64,000 nucleotides of DNA from Desulfurococcaceae archaeon MEX13E-LK6-19 (GTDB lineage Archaea > Thermoproteota > Thermoprotei_A > Sulfolobales > Desulfurococcaceae): the NCBI GenBank assembly GCA_029637525.1, contig CP072660.1, positions 558,001 through 622,000 of the forward strand. Reading direction: 5' to 3'. Within the stretch, counting starts at the first letter, position 1, and each line of letters starts with the position of its first letter. The translations under genes were made by a program, and so were the position numbers. Shown piece by piece: positions 36,834-44,598 of this stretch. A model generated the notes under the pieces. The model saw nothing but the letters and a program-made list of their open reading frames with translations, did no database searches and was not told the origin of the DNA.

Positions 36834-38061
36834 AAACGGTGTACTTCGCGTATTCGGGCCAGCGCTAGTAAGTGTTGTTGAGGGCAAGGCTTGTATTTTA
36901 GGTAGAGTAATTGGTCCAGGAGACAAAGTCGTAATACACAAGATGAGAAGCTATGCTGTCCTAGCACTAGAAGACCTTGTTATCGAAGCCAATTTAGGGC
37001 CTGGTGCAACAATACAAGAGCCCAGTCCTAATGAGGAACCTATTGCCGAATGGATGGAGCTTGCCAAGAAAATTGTTGGTAGAAACAAGAAAATAATCAT
37101 TATGGGGCCAATAGACTCGGGTAAATCATCTATAGCGATGTTGTTAGCAAATATTGCTTTGAATAACGGGCTTAAGAAAGTGGCAATCATAGATTCTGAT
37201 GTAGGCCAAGCAGATATCGGTCCTCCAGGATTCATCACGTTGTCGATGGTGTCAAGCCCAGCTATTTGGATGAGAGAATTATCACCGACAATTATGAGGT
37301 TTATAGGCGATATAAGACCGCAGTACCATGTCGAGAAGATAATATGGGAAGTAGTTAAACTAATAGGCAATGCTGTAAGTAATGGAGCCGACATGGTTGT
37401 TATTGATACTGATGGATGGATCCAGGATAGTAATGCTATTGACTACAAGATCAGGCTTATAGAAGCTGTATGGCCTGATGAAGTAGTTGTTATGGGTGAA
37501 CAATACGGGAAAGTATTCAGGAAACTAGAAGGTCTTGGAATAAAAGTTCACGTATTCAAATCACCACCAGTAATCAAGTCTAGAAATCGTGACGAGAGAA
37601 GATGGCTTCGTAGTGAACAATATAGGAAATTCCTTGAAGAAGCGCCTATAAAGAAGTACATGCTAAGCGATCTGATCATTATAGGTAACCCATTATTTGA
37701 AGGAGAAGAAGTTGATGCAAGTAGTATTGAATCCATAGCGGGTACAAAAATATACTATGCATCTCTATTACCGGACTCACTTAACCTAGTCATACAACCT
37801 GGGAGCAGAGTCGTCCCTGTAGACAAGATCAAGGAGATGATGGGAGTTCAGCGAATAAGATTTTATACACTGGGGTTTGAGAAGGGGATATACGTATCCT
37901 TATCTAAAAGAGATATAGCTGAATACCCTGGCCTAATCGACAACATAGACTATACTTCTAAGACTATATCGGTCAAGACTATGTTCGATGACAAGCCGCT
38001 TATCATAAAATTCTCCCGTATGAGGATAACAAAAGATTATACAGAGCAGTTAATAGAGTAA
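36814..38061 (+). CDS. Grc3/Clp1-type polynucleotide 5'-kinase
   Basis: A 415-residue RNA/DNA 5'-hydroxyl kinase family member. N-terminal beta domain ('GVLRVFGPALVSVVEGKACILGRVI'), central P-loop 'IMGPIDSGKSSIAMLLAN', 'VAIIDSDVGQADIGPPG' (the Clp1/Grc3 DxxxGQ segment), 'MVVIDTDGWI' and a C-terminal beta domain. Works in RNA processing or tRNA/rRNA end repair. The ATG at 36814 lies inside the end of the RuvC-fold gene. Confidence 0.88.
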   Translation: MRISLPKNGVLRVFGPALVSVVEGKACILGRVIGPGDKVVIHKMRSYAVLALEDLVIEANLGPGATIQEPSPNEEPIAEWMELAKKIVGRNKKIIIMGPIDSGKSSIAMLLANIALNNGLKKVAIIDSDVGQADIGPPGFITLSMVSSPAIWMRELSPTIMRFIGDIRPQYHVEKIIWEVVKLIGNAVSNGADMVVIDTDGWIQDSNAIDYKIRLIEAVWPDEVVVMGEQYGKVFRKLEGLGIKVHVFKSPPVIKSRNRDERRWLRSEQYRKFLEEAPIKKYMLSDLIIIGNPLFEGEEVDASSIESIAGTKIYYASLLPDSLNLVIQPGSRVVPVDKIKEMMGVQRIRFYTLGFEKGIYVSLSKRDIAEYPGLIDNIDYTSKTISVKTMFDDKPLIIKFSRMRITKDYTEQLIE

Positions 38062-38107
38062 AAGTAAACAATCTTGTTTACCATAGTGTGACAAAGGTGG
38101 TTAGAGT

Positions 38108-39394
38108 ATGAGTGAGACTAGTGTATGGGGTTTTTTCGATAAGTTAAGAGAAAACGGTTTCAGTATTGATGACAAAGGTGTTATCAGCAGTTTATTTGAT
38201 GTAACGCGTATTGTCGCAAAACAAAAAGATCCCTTTATAGCGTCGATTAAGAACTCTTTCTCAAGAATTTATGCCAATGTTGTTAGTAGTAGAAAGCATA
38301 TTCATTTAATGCTTAATGTAAGAAATGATGTTGAGTCCTACAAGAAGATTCTTGAGGCACTCAATAACCCTACTAAAGGCGTTGTAGATAACTTCAGGAA
38401 ATATTTTGAAGAAACAAGCTATACTCTCAAGGATCTACCATTCATAAAATTTTATAGAGAAGATGGAGGATACTATCTAACTAGCTCGATCTATTGTACA
38501 TGTATTGATAGTGTTTGTAATGCTTCTTATCATCGTACAATGCTTATTGATGAAAATAAGGCTGTTCTTAGAATAGTACCTAGGCATCTATACAGGATTT
38601 ATAATACCTACAGTGAAATGAGGAAAGACACGCCTGTGGCAATAATACTTGGTGTACATCCAGTAATAGAACTCGCCTCATCAACAAGTCCTCCCTATGG
38701 TGTCTACGAGCTATACGTCGCCAATAGACTTCTAGACAACAAGCTTGCATTCGTGGAAACTCCACAGTTCAAAATCCCCGTTCCAGCGACAGCAAGTATT
38801 GTTGTCGAGGGAGTAATCTCTCGGGACGAAGAGGAATGGGAAGGACCTTTCGTTGATATACTGAGGCTTGCCGATAAAAGGCGGAAACAACCCGTGTTCA
38901 AGTTGAGTAGTATCTATGTTAACAAAGAATTTGAACCATTGGTGCATGCCATAGTGCCTGGTTTCGAAGAACATATACTACTCATGGGTTATCCTCGTGA
39001 AGCATTGATATGGGATAGCGTTAGGCGTGTTACAGATGTAAAAGCTGTTAGGCTAACTCCTGGTAGTGGAGGATGGCTCCATGCGGTTATCGCTATAAGG
39101 AAGAAGAATCGTGGTGAAGCAAAGAATGTTGTACTGGCGGCTTTCACTGGTCATCCAAGCTTAAAGAGTGTTATCGTAGTTGATGACGATATCGATGTTG
39201 ATAACCCGCTTGAAGTCGAATGGGCTTTGGCGACTCGTTTCCAGGCTTCAAGAGATCTCATTATAATTAAGAGTGCTAGAGGCAGTACACTAGACCCTAG
39301 CGGTGATGATGGTGTTGTCGATAAACTAGGATTTGATGCAACTATTCCGCTAGAAAAACCCAAAGAGGAATTCAAGAAAATAGAGATACCCTGA
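38108..39394 (+). CDS. UbiD-family decarboxylase, probable anhydromevalonate phosphate decarboxylase
   Basis: A 428-residue prenyl-FMN-dependent UbiD-type protein: 'DTPVAIILGVHPVIELASSTSPPYGVYELYVANRLL', 'IPVPATASIVVEGVI' with 'EEEWEGPFVDI', and 'VFKLSSIYVNKEFEPLVHAIVPG'. The two genes that follow are aconitase X large and small subunits. In the archaeal mevalonate route, phosphomevalonate dehydratase (aconitase X) makes trans-anhydromevalonate phosphate, which a UbiD-type enzyme decarboxylates to isopentenyl phosphate. This neighbourhood assigns the specific reaction. Confidence 0.85.
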   Translation: MSETSVWGFFDKLRENGFSIDDKGVISSLFDVTRIVAKQKDPFIASIKNSFSRIYANVVSSRKHIHLMLNVRNDVESYKKILEALNNPTKGVVDNFRKYFEETSYTLKDLPFIKFYREDGGYYLTSSIYCTCIDSVCNASYHRTMLIDENKAVLRIVPRHLYRIYNTYSEMRKDTPVAIILGVHPVIELASSTSPPYGVYELYVANRLLDNKLAFVETPQFKIPVPATASIVVEGVISRDEEEWEGPFVDILRLADKRRKQPVFKLSSIYVNKEFEPLVHAIVPGFEEHILLMGYPREALIWDSVRRVTDVKAVRLTPGSGGWLHAVIAIRKKNRGEAKNVVLAAFTGHPSLKSVIVVDDDIDVDNPLEVEWALATRFQASRDLIIIKSARGSTLDPSGDDGVVDKLGFDATIPLEKPKEEFKKIEIP

Positions 39395-39411
39395 GCGGGA
39401 GTGATCTACTC

Positions 39412-40602
39412 TTGTTTCTAACAAAACTCGAAGAAAAAATGCTTTCAGGAGAATACGGGGAAGCAGTAGCTCTCGCAATGAAGGTTATTGTTAAAGTTGG
39501 AGAAAGCCTTGGCGCAGAGAAACTGGTTAAGGTAAGACACGTCCACGTATCAGGCGTATCTTATAGCAATATAGGCGAGCCAGGGGCACGCTTCATTGAG
39601 AAACTAGCTAAACTCGGTGGCAGAGTAAGCGTATACACTACAAGTAATCCAACATGTATAGACTTGTATGGCTCGACAAGGATTTTCGATGAAAAACTTG
39701 TTATGGGGCAGAAAAAGATAAACAGTGCTCTTGAAAAAATGGGTATAAGCCCATCATATACATGTATTCCATACCTTATCAGTAAGCCAAGTGTAAGCGA
39801 ACACCTGGCTTGGGGGGAAAGTAATGCTGTTGCCATGGCGAACTCTGTTTATGGTGCCAGGACTAACCGTGAAGGAGGACCGTTAACACTATTGGCGGCA
39901 ATAGTTGGGAGGACCAGTTATGCAGGGTTACACTTGATGGAAAACCGTGTTGCAAGAACGCTTGTAGAATATACGGCATTCAGTAAACTCGATGATTATT
40001 GGGGTAGTCTTCTAGGTCTCTACATAGGGGACAACATATCTGATATACCGTTTGTAAAAGGCTTTAGTGAAGCTAGTTTCCTCGGCATAAAAGAATTACT
40101 TGCCTCAGCAGCTGCCACAGGAAGCCATGGATTAATTGTTCTGGACGGCATTACTCCCAGAGAAAGCTATAGTGTCGACATTAATGAGAAAATTATTGTT
40201 GACGAAAAAGAACTTAGAAACTACATGGACAAGATTTCAACCCAATATGATGATAAGGGTTATATTCTTGCTTACGTTGGATGCCCTCATCTCACGCTAA
40301 ACGAGTTGAATAAGCTAGCTAACCTAGTAAATCAATACACTAAAATTAAGAGTAACGTGAAATTCCTTGTAACAATACCATACATGTATAAGGGTGTTGT
40401 TGACGACATTGTTACAATACTACGTAAAAAAGGAATCGAAGTAGCTTATGGTACATGCCCCATAGTGTCTAGATTGAGAGAAAAACCTGATCTCGTGATA
40501 ACTAATAGCGGAAAAGCATTGTTTTACTTGAAGAAACTACATGGATTAGAAGTCTCACTGGCAAGTATAGAAGACATGGTAAAGGAGGTAATGGTTAAGT
40601 GA
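39412..40602 (+). CDS. Aconitase X large subunit, probable phosphomevalonate dehydratase
   Basis: A 396-residue aconitase-X catalytic subunit (DUF521). Landmarks are 'HVHVSGVSYSNIGEPGARFIEKLAKLGGRV', 'TTSNPTCIDLYG', 'SYTCIPYLISKPSVSEHLAWGESNAVAMANSVYGARTNREGGP' and 'AYGTCPIVSR', whose Cys residues would hold the iron-sulfur cluster. TTG start 18 bases after the UbiD gene. The small subunit overlaps by four bases. Together they would dehydrate mevalonate 5-phosphate. Confidence 0.88.
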   Translation: MFLTKLEEKMLSGEYGEAVALAMKVIVKVGESLGAEKLVKVRHVHVSGVSYSNIGEPGARFIEKLAKLGGRVSVYTTSNPTCIDLYGSTRIFDEKLVMGQKKINSALEKMGISPSYTCIPYLISKPSVSEHLAWGESNAVAMANSVYGARTNREGGPLTLLAAIVGRTSYAGLHLMENRVARTLVEYTAFSKLDDYWGSLLGLYIGDNISDIPFVKGFSEASFLGIKELLASAAATGSHGLIVLDGITPRESYSVDINEKIIVDEKELRNYMDKISTQYDDKGYILAYVGCPHLTLNELNKLANLVNQYTKIKSNVKFLVTIPYMYKGVVDDIVTILRKKGIEVAYGTCPIVSRLREKPDLVITNSGKALFYLKKLHGLEVSLASIEDMVKEVMVK

Positions 40603-41027
40603 AGGAATTCAAGGTAAAAGTTATTGTTAGAGGATCATGTAAGGGCGAGCCTGTTGTTATCAACAGAAAGATATCGTTTTTCGGAGAAGTAGATCCTGAA
40701 AAAGGTGTTGTCACAAGTGATGGTGTTTGTATTACCGATAAACCATTAGTTATTGCCGGGACACGGGGTTCTACTGTTGGTTCATATGTAATTTACGCGT
40801 TAAAAGAGTATGGTAGAGCGCCATCATGTATCATTGCTGGTGAAGCTGAGCCTATTCTCATTATAGGCTGTATTATTGCTAATATACCTCTGTTTGTTGT
40901 AGAGGACTACAGAGAGTTTATTGATTACTTAGGTAAACATAAAAAACCATATATTGAAGTAGATGATGGAAAGGAGGTAATTAGAGTCTATGAGGAGGGC
41001 ATACTTCATAGTAATAGAGGGGCTTGA
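40599..41027 (+). CDS. Aconitase X small (swivel) subunit, probable phosphomevalonate dehydratase
   Basis: A 142-residue DUF126 protein, the swivelling beta domain of aconitase X: 'FFGEVDPEKGVVTSDGVCITDKPLVIAGTRGSTVGSYVIYALKEYGRAP'. GTG start inside the end of the large subunit, so equal translation is expected. Its end overlaps tmk by 38 bases. Confidence 0.9.
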   Translation: MKEFKVKVIVRGSCKGEPVVINRKISFFGEVDPEKGVVTSDGVCITDKPLVIAGTRGSTVGSYVIYALKEYGRAPSCIIAGEAEPILIIGCIIANIPLFVVEDYREFIDYLGKHKKPYIEVDDGKEVIRVYEEGILHSNRGA

Positions 41028-41598
41028 CGGAGCTGGTAAGACAACTATTTCTAAATGGCTTGTAGAAGTATTTGAGAAAAATGGTAGGAGTGCGATCTAC
41101 ACTTACGAACCCAATGATACCAAATTCGTTGATGCATTAAAGAGCTATAAAGAATATAGAACACCTGAATTAGATGCACTAGCTTACGCTGCCGATAGAC
41201 TCGTGCATTTAAGGAAAGTTGTTATACCAGCGCTTCTTAGTGGAACAGATGTCATAATGGATAGATACTATTTCTCAAGCATAGCCTATCAAGGCGCTTC
41301 AGGTGTCCCCATAGAATGGGTTATTGAAGTAAATAGGTATGCGATAAAACCAGATCTATCAATATACATTGATGTAGAGCCCGAGACAGGATTGACCCGT
41401 ATTAAGAAGGGGAAGAGTAGTTCTAGATTCCCGGAGTATGAGAAAATCGATTTACTGAGGAAAGTCAGAGAAATCTATATAGACATGGTTAATCGTGGAT
41501 GGCTAGAATACGTTGACGGTAATCATCCTATTGAACAAGTAAAGGGAGAAGTCTTGAGTGTAATAAACCAAAAGCTGAGACTAGGTCTTCGTGCCTAA
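40990..41598 (+). CDS. tmk: Thymidylate kinase
   Basis: Phosphorylates dTMP to dTDP. 202 residues: P-loop 'IEGLDGAGKTT' (9-19), the 'DRYYFSSIAYQGA' dTMP-binding segment and a 'KGKSSSRFPEYE' lid region. Starts within the small aconitase X subunit gene. Converges with the zinc-finger gene, overlapping by 18 bases. Confidence 0.94.
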   Translation: MRRAYFIVIEGLDGAGKTTISKWLVEVFEKNGRSAIYTYEPNDTKFVDALKSYKEYRTPELDALAYAADRLVHLRKVVIPALLSGTDVIMDRYYFSSIAYQGASGVPIEWVIEVNRYAIKPDLSIYIDVEPETGLTRIKKGKSSSRFPEYEKIDLLRKVREIYIDMVNRGWLEYVDGNHPIEQVKGEVLSVINQKLRLGLRA

Positions 41599-41964
41599 CT
41601 CCTTCTTTATCCTCCTTATCCTCTCCAAGACCTCAAGCCATCCAATGATCTCTCTATATCCCCGTTCTTCTGGTGATTCAACTGCTTTACTGAGTATTTC
41701 GAGCACCTTATTCTCAAGAGCTTCAAGAACTTTTGACGCGGATACTCTTGCTAGTACTTCTCTAGCTTCCTCATCGCTTCTAACAAGGTAGACCCTGCCA
41801 TGGACAGGGCATACTACTTCTCCTGTCCTTAGCCTGAAAAGTGGCATGCTACAGTTTTTCACAGGGCATTTCTCCGGCAACATGACAGCACCGCTTCTGA
41901 GAAGTTCGCTCATTTTCTTCAATGCTTCTTTATTGCTCATACTGGTTGGCATAGAGTCCACCAT
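41581..41964 (-). CDS. Sjogren/scleroderma autoantigen 1-like zinc protein
   Basis: A 127-residue protein of the archaeal family related to the human p27 autoantigen. 'ALKKMSELLRSGAVMLPEKCPVKNCSMPLFRLRTGEVVCPVHGRVYLV' provides a CPxxxC-x(n)-CPxH zinc site, followed by a helical tail. Function unknown. Three Met codons occur in the first nine positions; the first is used here. Confidence 0.8.
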   Translation of the reverse strand: MVDSMPTSMSNKEALKKMSELLRSGAVMLPEKCPVKNCSMPLFRLRTGEVVCPVHGRVYLVRSDEEAREVLARVSASKVLEALENKVLEILSKAVESPEERGYREIIGWLEVLERIRRIKKELGTKT

Positions 41965-42085
41965 GGCTTATTCCTATTCATTCATAAGTTCCTTATAGAT
42001 TAAATATATAAGGTTAAGTATCGTGGTTTATGCATTATATTGTAGGACTGTAACGCCCTAATAACTAGCCCTAGAGGTGATTGAT

Positions 42086-42361
42086 GTGGCAGCCCCCACA
42101 CTATATGATAATGAGGCTAAGATCAAGCAGGCAATGCTCATGCTCATGAGGATCATTAATGACACCAGTGTACCACGTAACATAAGGAGAGCTGCTACAG
42201 AAGCATTAAACCAGCTTAGGGATGAGAAACTCTCTCCAGGAGTAAGAGCAGCTAATGCTATCAGTATTCTTGACTCCATAAGCCAGGATCCCAACATGCC
42301 TATTCATACCCGTGTCCGAATATGGAATGTTATAACATTGCTTGAAACAGTCAAGGACTAA
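42086..42361 (+). CDS. UPF0147 family protein
   Basis: A 91-residue, all-helical conserved archaeal protein: '[77 protein letters not shown]' in sequence, HEAT-like. GTG at 42086 follows GAGGTGAT; an in-frame GTG at 42077 would add three residues. Role unknown. Confidence 0.9.
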   Translation: MAAPTLYDNEAKIKQAMLMLMRIINDTSVPRNIRRAATEALNQLRDEKLSPGVRAANAISILDSISQDPNMPIHTRVRIWNVITLLETVKD

Positions 42362-42370
42362 TGATCTAGT

Positions 42371-43819
42371 ATGGGAAGACCTCCCTTGGCTAGAGTGAGA
42401 GTACGTGGTATAGCTGCTACAGCATTAACAAAAATACTTGCAGACGCAGGACACGTGATTGTACAGGCAAGTAGAGTTATACAAGAAAGAATGGGTATCC
42501 CGTTAAATACATCGCCAGCCGATGTCACGGTTAAGGATGCTGATAGAGATGAGTTGCTAGTAATAGGTTTTCCAGATAAGGCTAGTGAAGTACTTGATAC
42601 GCTTACCAGCACTCTTAGGTATGTTCTTGTTTGGAAGCCTAAACTTAACTTACACTCAGTTGTTGTAGCGAAGATAATTAATCGTGAAGGAAATACTTGC
42701 ACGCTGGAACTGCCTTATGGATATAGAGCGTATCTTGATAATTGTAGAGGGGAACCAGGAGGTCTCGTAACGGTATCTGTAGTCAAGGCACCGGTTAAGC
42801 CAGGAGAGTTTCCACGTGTATCAACAAGTATTCGTGTCATAGGAGAATATATTGCGTTAATACATGGCTCAACGAGACTGACAATAAGCGAGCATGTCAG
42901 AGATGAAGTTAAGAGGAAAGAACTACTTGCAGCGGCGACAGCGGGAGTAATGGGTAAGGGTTTGGGAGTGCATTTACGTAGTAGTTCTGCTTATGCTTCG
43001 CCAGATGATATAGTTAATGAGATCAAGGTTCTCGAGCAGAAACTCAAAGAAGTCCTCGAAAAAGCGAGAGAATGCAGTGAGCCTTGTATAGTCTATGAAG
43101 GAGAGCTTGTTGCTCTTGTGGGGCTGACTAGTGAAGCAAAAAAGATCCTCGACGAGTATAGAGATAAAGTTGTAGCAACAATAAAGGGTCATCATAGCTA
43201 TAAAACCTTTGGTGATACATTATCTGAAATAGTTGATTTCGCTGAGGTCTTGTTAAAGAATGGTGTTGAAAGAAGTGTTGTCGAAGAGAGTATAAATGAA
43301 TACGTTATGTCAAAGAACACTAGTTCTCCGAAAATAAGTATAATCCATATCAAGCCCGATGGCAAGGTTTATGATTTAACCCCTGGTAGAATCGAAGCAA
43401 TAATCAAGACCGCCAATGGATACAAACTGAGGTTAAAGAGAGTGTTTCGTGGAACAGGAGTATATGATGGGCTTGGTGTAGAGAAAAAGCCTGGCGACTA
43501 CGATGAAATGATCGTAGAGACGGGTAAATGGTATGTAATACACAACTATAGGAGAAGCGATGGCACACCAATAGGTATGTATGTTAATATAAACACGCCT
43601 CCAGAAATACTTCCAGCACAAATAAAATACCATGACTTACTAGTTGACGTTGTTGCGAAACATGGTAGTGATCCTGAGATTATAGATATGGATGAACTCG
43701 AAAAATACTATAACGAAGGTGTTATCTCAGAGGAACTATATAATGGGGCTAAGAAAGCCATTGAAGAAGTATTGAAGAACGTGTTTAAGAAAAACATCAA
43801 CGAGAATGAGAGTCAATAA
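42371..43819 (+). CDS. fau-1: FAU-1 type RNA-binding protein/ribonuclease
   Basis: A 482-residue protein of the FAU-1 family (RNase E-like, reported to bind AU-rich RNA and process rRNA precursors). N-terminal alpha-beta domain with 'VRVRGIAATALTKILADAGH', a split S1-like region ('VVAKIINREGNTCTLELPYGYRAYL'), 'LIHGSTRLTISEHVRD' and a C-terminal DUF402 domain ('YVIHNYRRSDGTPIGMYVNINTPPEI'). It starts nine bases after UPF0147. The specific RNA target is unknown here. Confidence 0.85.
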   Translation: MGRPPLARVRVRGIAATALTKILADAGHVIVQASRVIQERMGIPLNTSPADVTVKDADRDELLVIGFPDKASEVLDTLTSTLRYVLVWKPKLNLHSVVVAKIINREGNTCTLELPYGYRAYLDNCRGEPGGLVTVSVVKAPVKPGEFPRVSTSIRVIGEYIALIHGSTRLTISEHVRDEVKRKELLAAATAGVMGKGLGVHLRSSSAYASPDDIVNEIKVLEQKLKEVLEKARECSEPCIVYEGELVALVGLTSEAKKILDEYRDKVVATIKGHHSYKTFGDTLSEIVDFAEVLLKNGVERSVVEESINEYVMSKNTSSPKISIIHIKPDGKVYDLTPGRIEAIIKTANGYKLRLKRVFRGTGVYDGLGVEKKPGDYDEMIVETGKWYVIHNYRRSDGTPIGMYVNINTPPEILPAQIKYHDLLVDVVAKHGSDPEIIDMDELEKYYNEGVISEELYNGAKKAIEEVLKNVFKKNINENESQ

Positions 43820-43854
43820 TAAAAACCTTCCTTAATAGCTAAATTACACTAGGT

Positions 43855-43942
43855 GCGGGGGTGCCCGAGCCTGGTCAAAGGGGTCGGGCTGAGGACCCGA
43901 TGGCGTAGGCCTGCGTGGGTTCAAATCCCACCCCCCGCACCA
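43855..43942 (+). tRNA. tRNA-Leu (GAG)
   Basis: Class II tRNA: acceptor GCGGGGG/CCCCCGC, anticodon stem TCGGG/CCCGA with loop CTGAGGA, long variable arm (TGGCGTAGGCCTGC), T-arm GTGGG-TTCAAAT-CCCAC, discriminator A, CCA encoded at 43940-43942. No intron. Confidence 0.96.
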
Positions 43943-43957
43943 ACTTCTTAGCAACCT

Positions 43958-43979
43958 TATAGTTACCATATAGTTACCA
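43958..43979 (+). repeat. 11-bp tandem repeat x2
   Basis: TATAGTTACCA occurs twice in direct tandem just after tRNA-Leu and 55 bases before the end of the convergent NikR-like gene. Purpose unknown; possibly slippage or a tRNA-end duplication. Confidence 0.6.
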
Positions 43980-44033
43980 TAGGAGTAGACTTGAGTGATT
44001 CTTCTTGATAATTCTGTTTAAGGGTAGTGTTTT

Positions 44034-44462
44034 CTATTCCTTTGTTTTGGGCTCTGTTGTAATGGGTATAAACCATATCTTGTCGACGCCTCTTATTTTT
44101 CTAAGTATTTTTATCATAGTTTGTATTTCTCTCCAATTGGTTTCGACTATAACTATGTTGAGGCACCATCCTTTCTCAAGTAGTTGGTGATAGAAGGATC
44201 TTATTATTGGTTGGAATGAGTGTATTGTATCAATTACCTTCTGGTCTACTGAGGGTTTTAGTTCATGGTTTGTTAATGCAATGAGTATGCCATAGATTCT
44301 CTCTTTATATAGTTCTTCAGGGTATTTTTGTGAAATATATTCCCTTAATGCTTCTCTAACAAACTCTGATCTGCCGGTGTACCCGTATCTTTTAATGCAT
44401 TCATCTATTTTGTCGAGGAGATTATCTGGTATTGAAATGCTTATGATAGGTGGCATGGGCAT
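44034..44462 (-). CDS. NikR-like ribbon-helix-helix metal regulator
   Basis: A 142-residue regulator. N-terminal ribbon-helix-helix ('ISISIPDNLLDKIDECIKRYGYTGRSEFVREALREYI', the NikR/CopG pattern) and a C-terminal ACT-like regulatory domain ('YGILIALTNHELKPSVDQKVIDTIHSFQPIIRSFYHQLLEKGWCLNIVIVETNWREIQTMIKILRKIRGVDKIWFIPI'). NikR metal-binding His/Cys are partly recalled by 'HELK', 'IRSFYHQ' and Cys107. It diverges from a P-type metal ATPase across a palindromic operator. Confidence 0.82.
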   Translation of the reverse strand: MPMPPIISISIPDNLLDKIDECIKRYGYTGRSEFVREALREYISQKYPEELYKERIYGILIALTNHELKPSVDQKVIDTIHSFQPIIRSFYHQLLEKGWCLNIVIVETNWREIQTMIKILRKIRGVDKIWFIPITTEPKTKE

Positions 44463-44543
44463 TATCCCCTTAAGATTTCTGATATATTAACTTGTTATGG
44501 CAGTTCTTAATATTTTCTCTATAATATCTGCTATTGGTATTTA

Positions 44544-44560
44544 ATAATAAGACTTATTAT
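44544..44560. promoter_or_regulatory. Perfect palindrome, candidate NikR-like operator
   Basis: ATAATAAG-A-CTTATTAT, eight-base arms with a one-base spacer, lies 82 bases upstream of the regulator start and 39 bases before the ATPase start, where the ATPase TATA box would be (TTATTATATT overlaps). Binding here would block the promoter, fitting a metal-responsive repressor. Confidence 0.55.
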
Positions 44561-44598
44561 ATTAGCTATTTTTGTATCGTTAACTGGGTTGACGTGTA

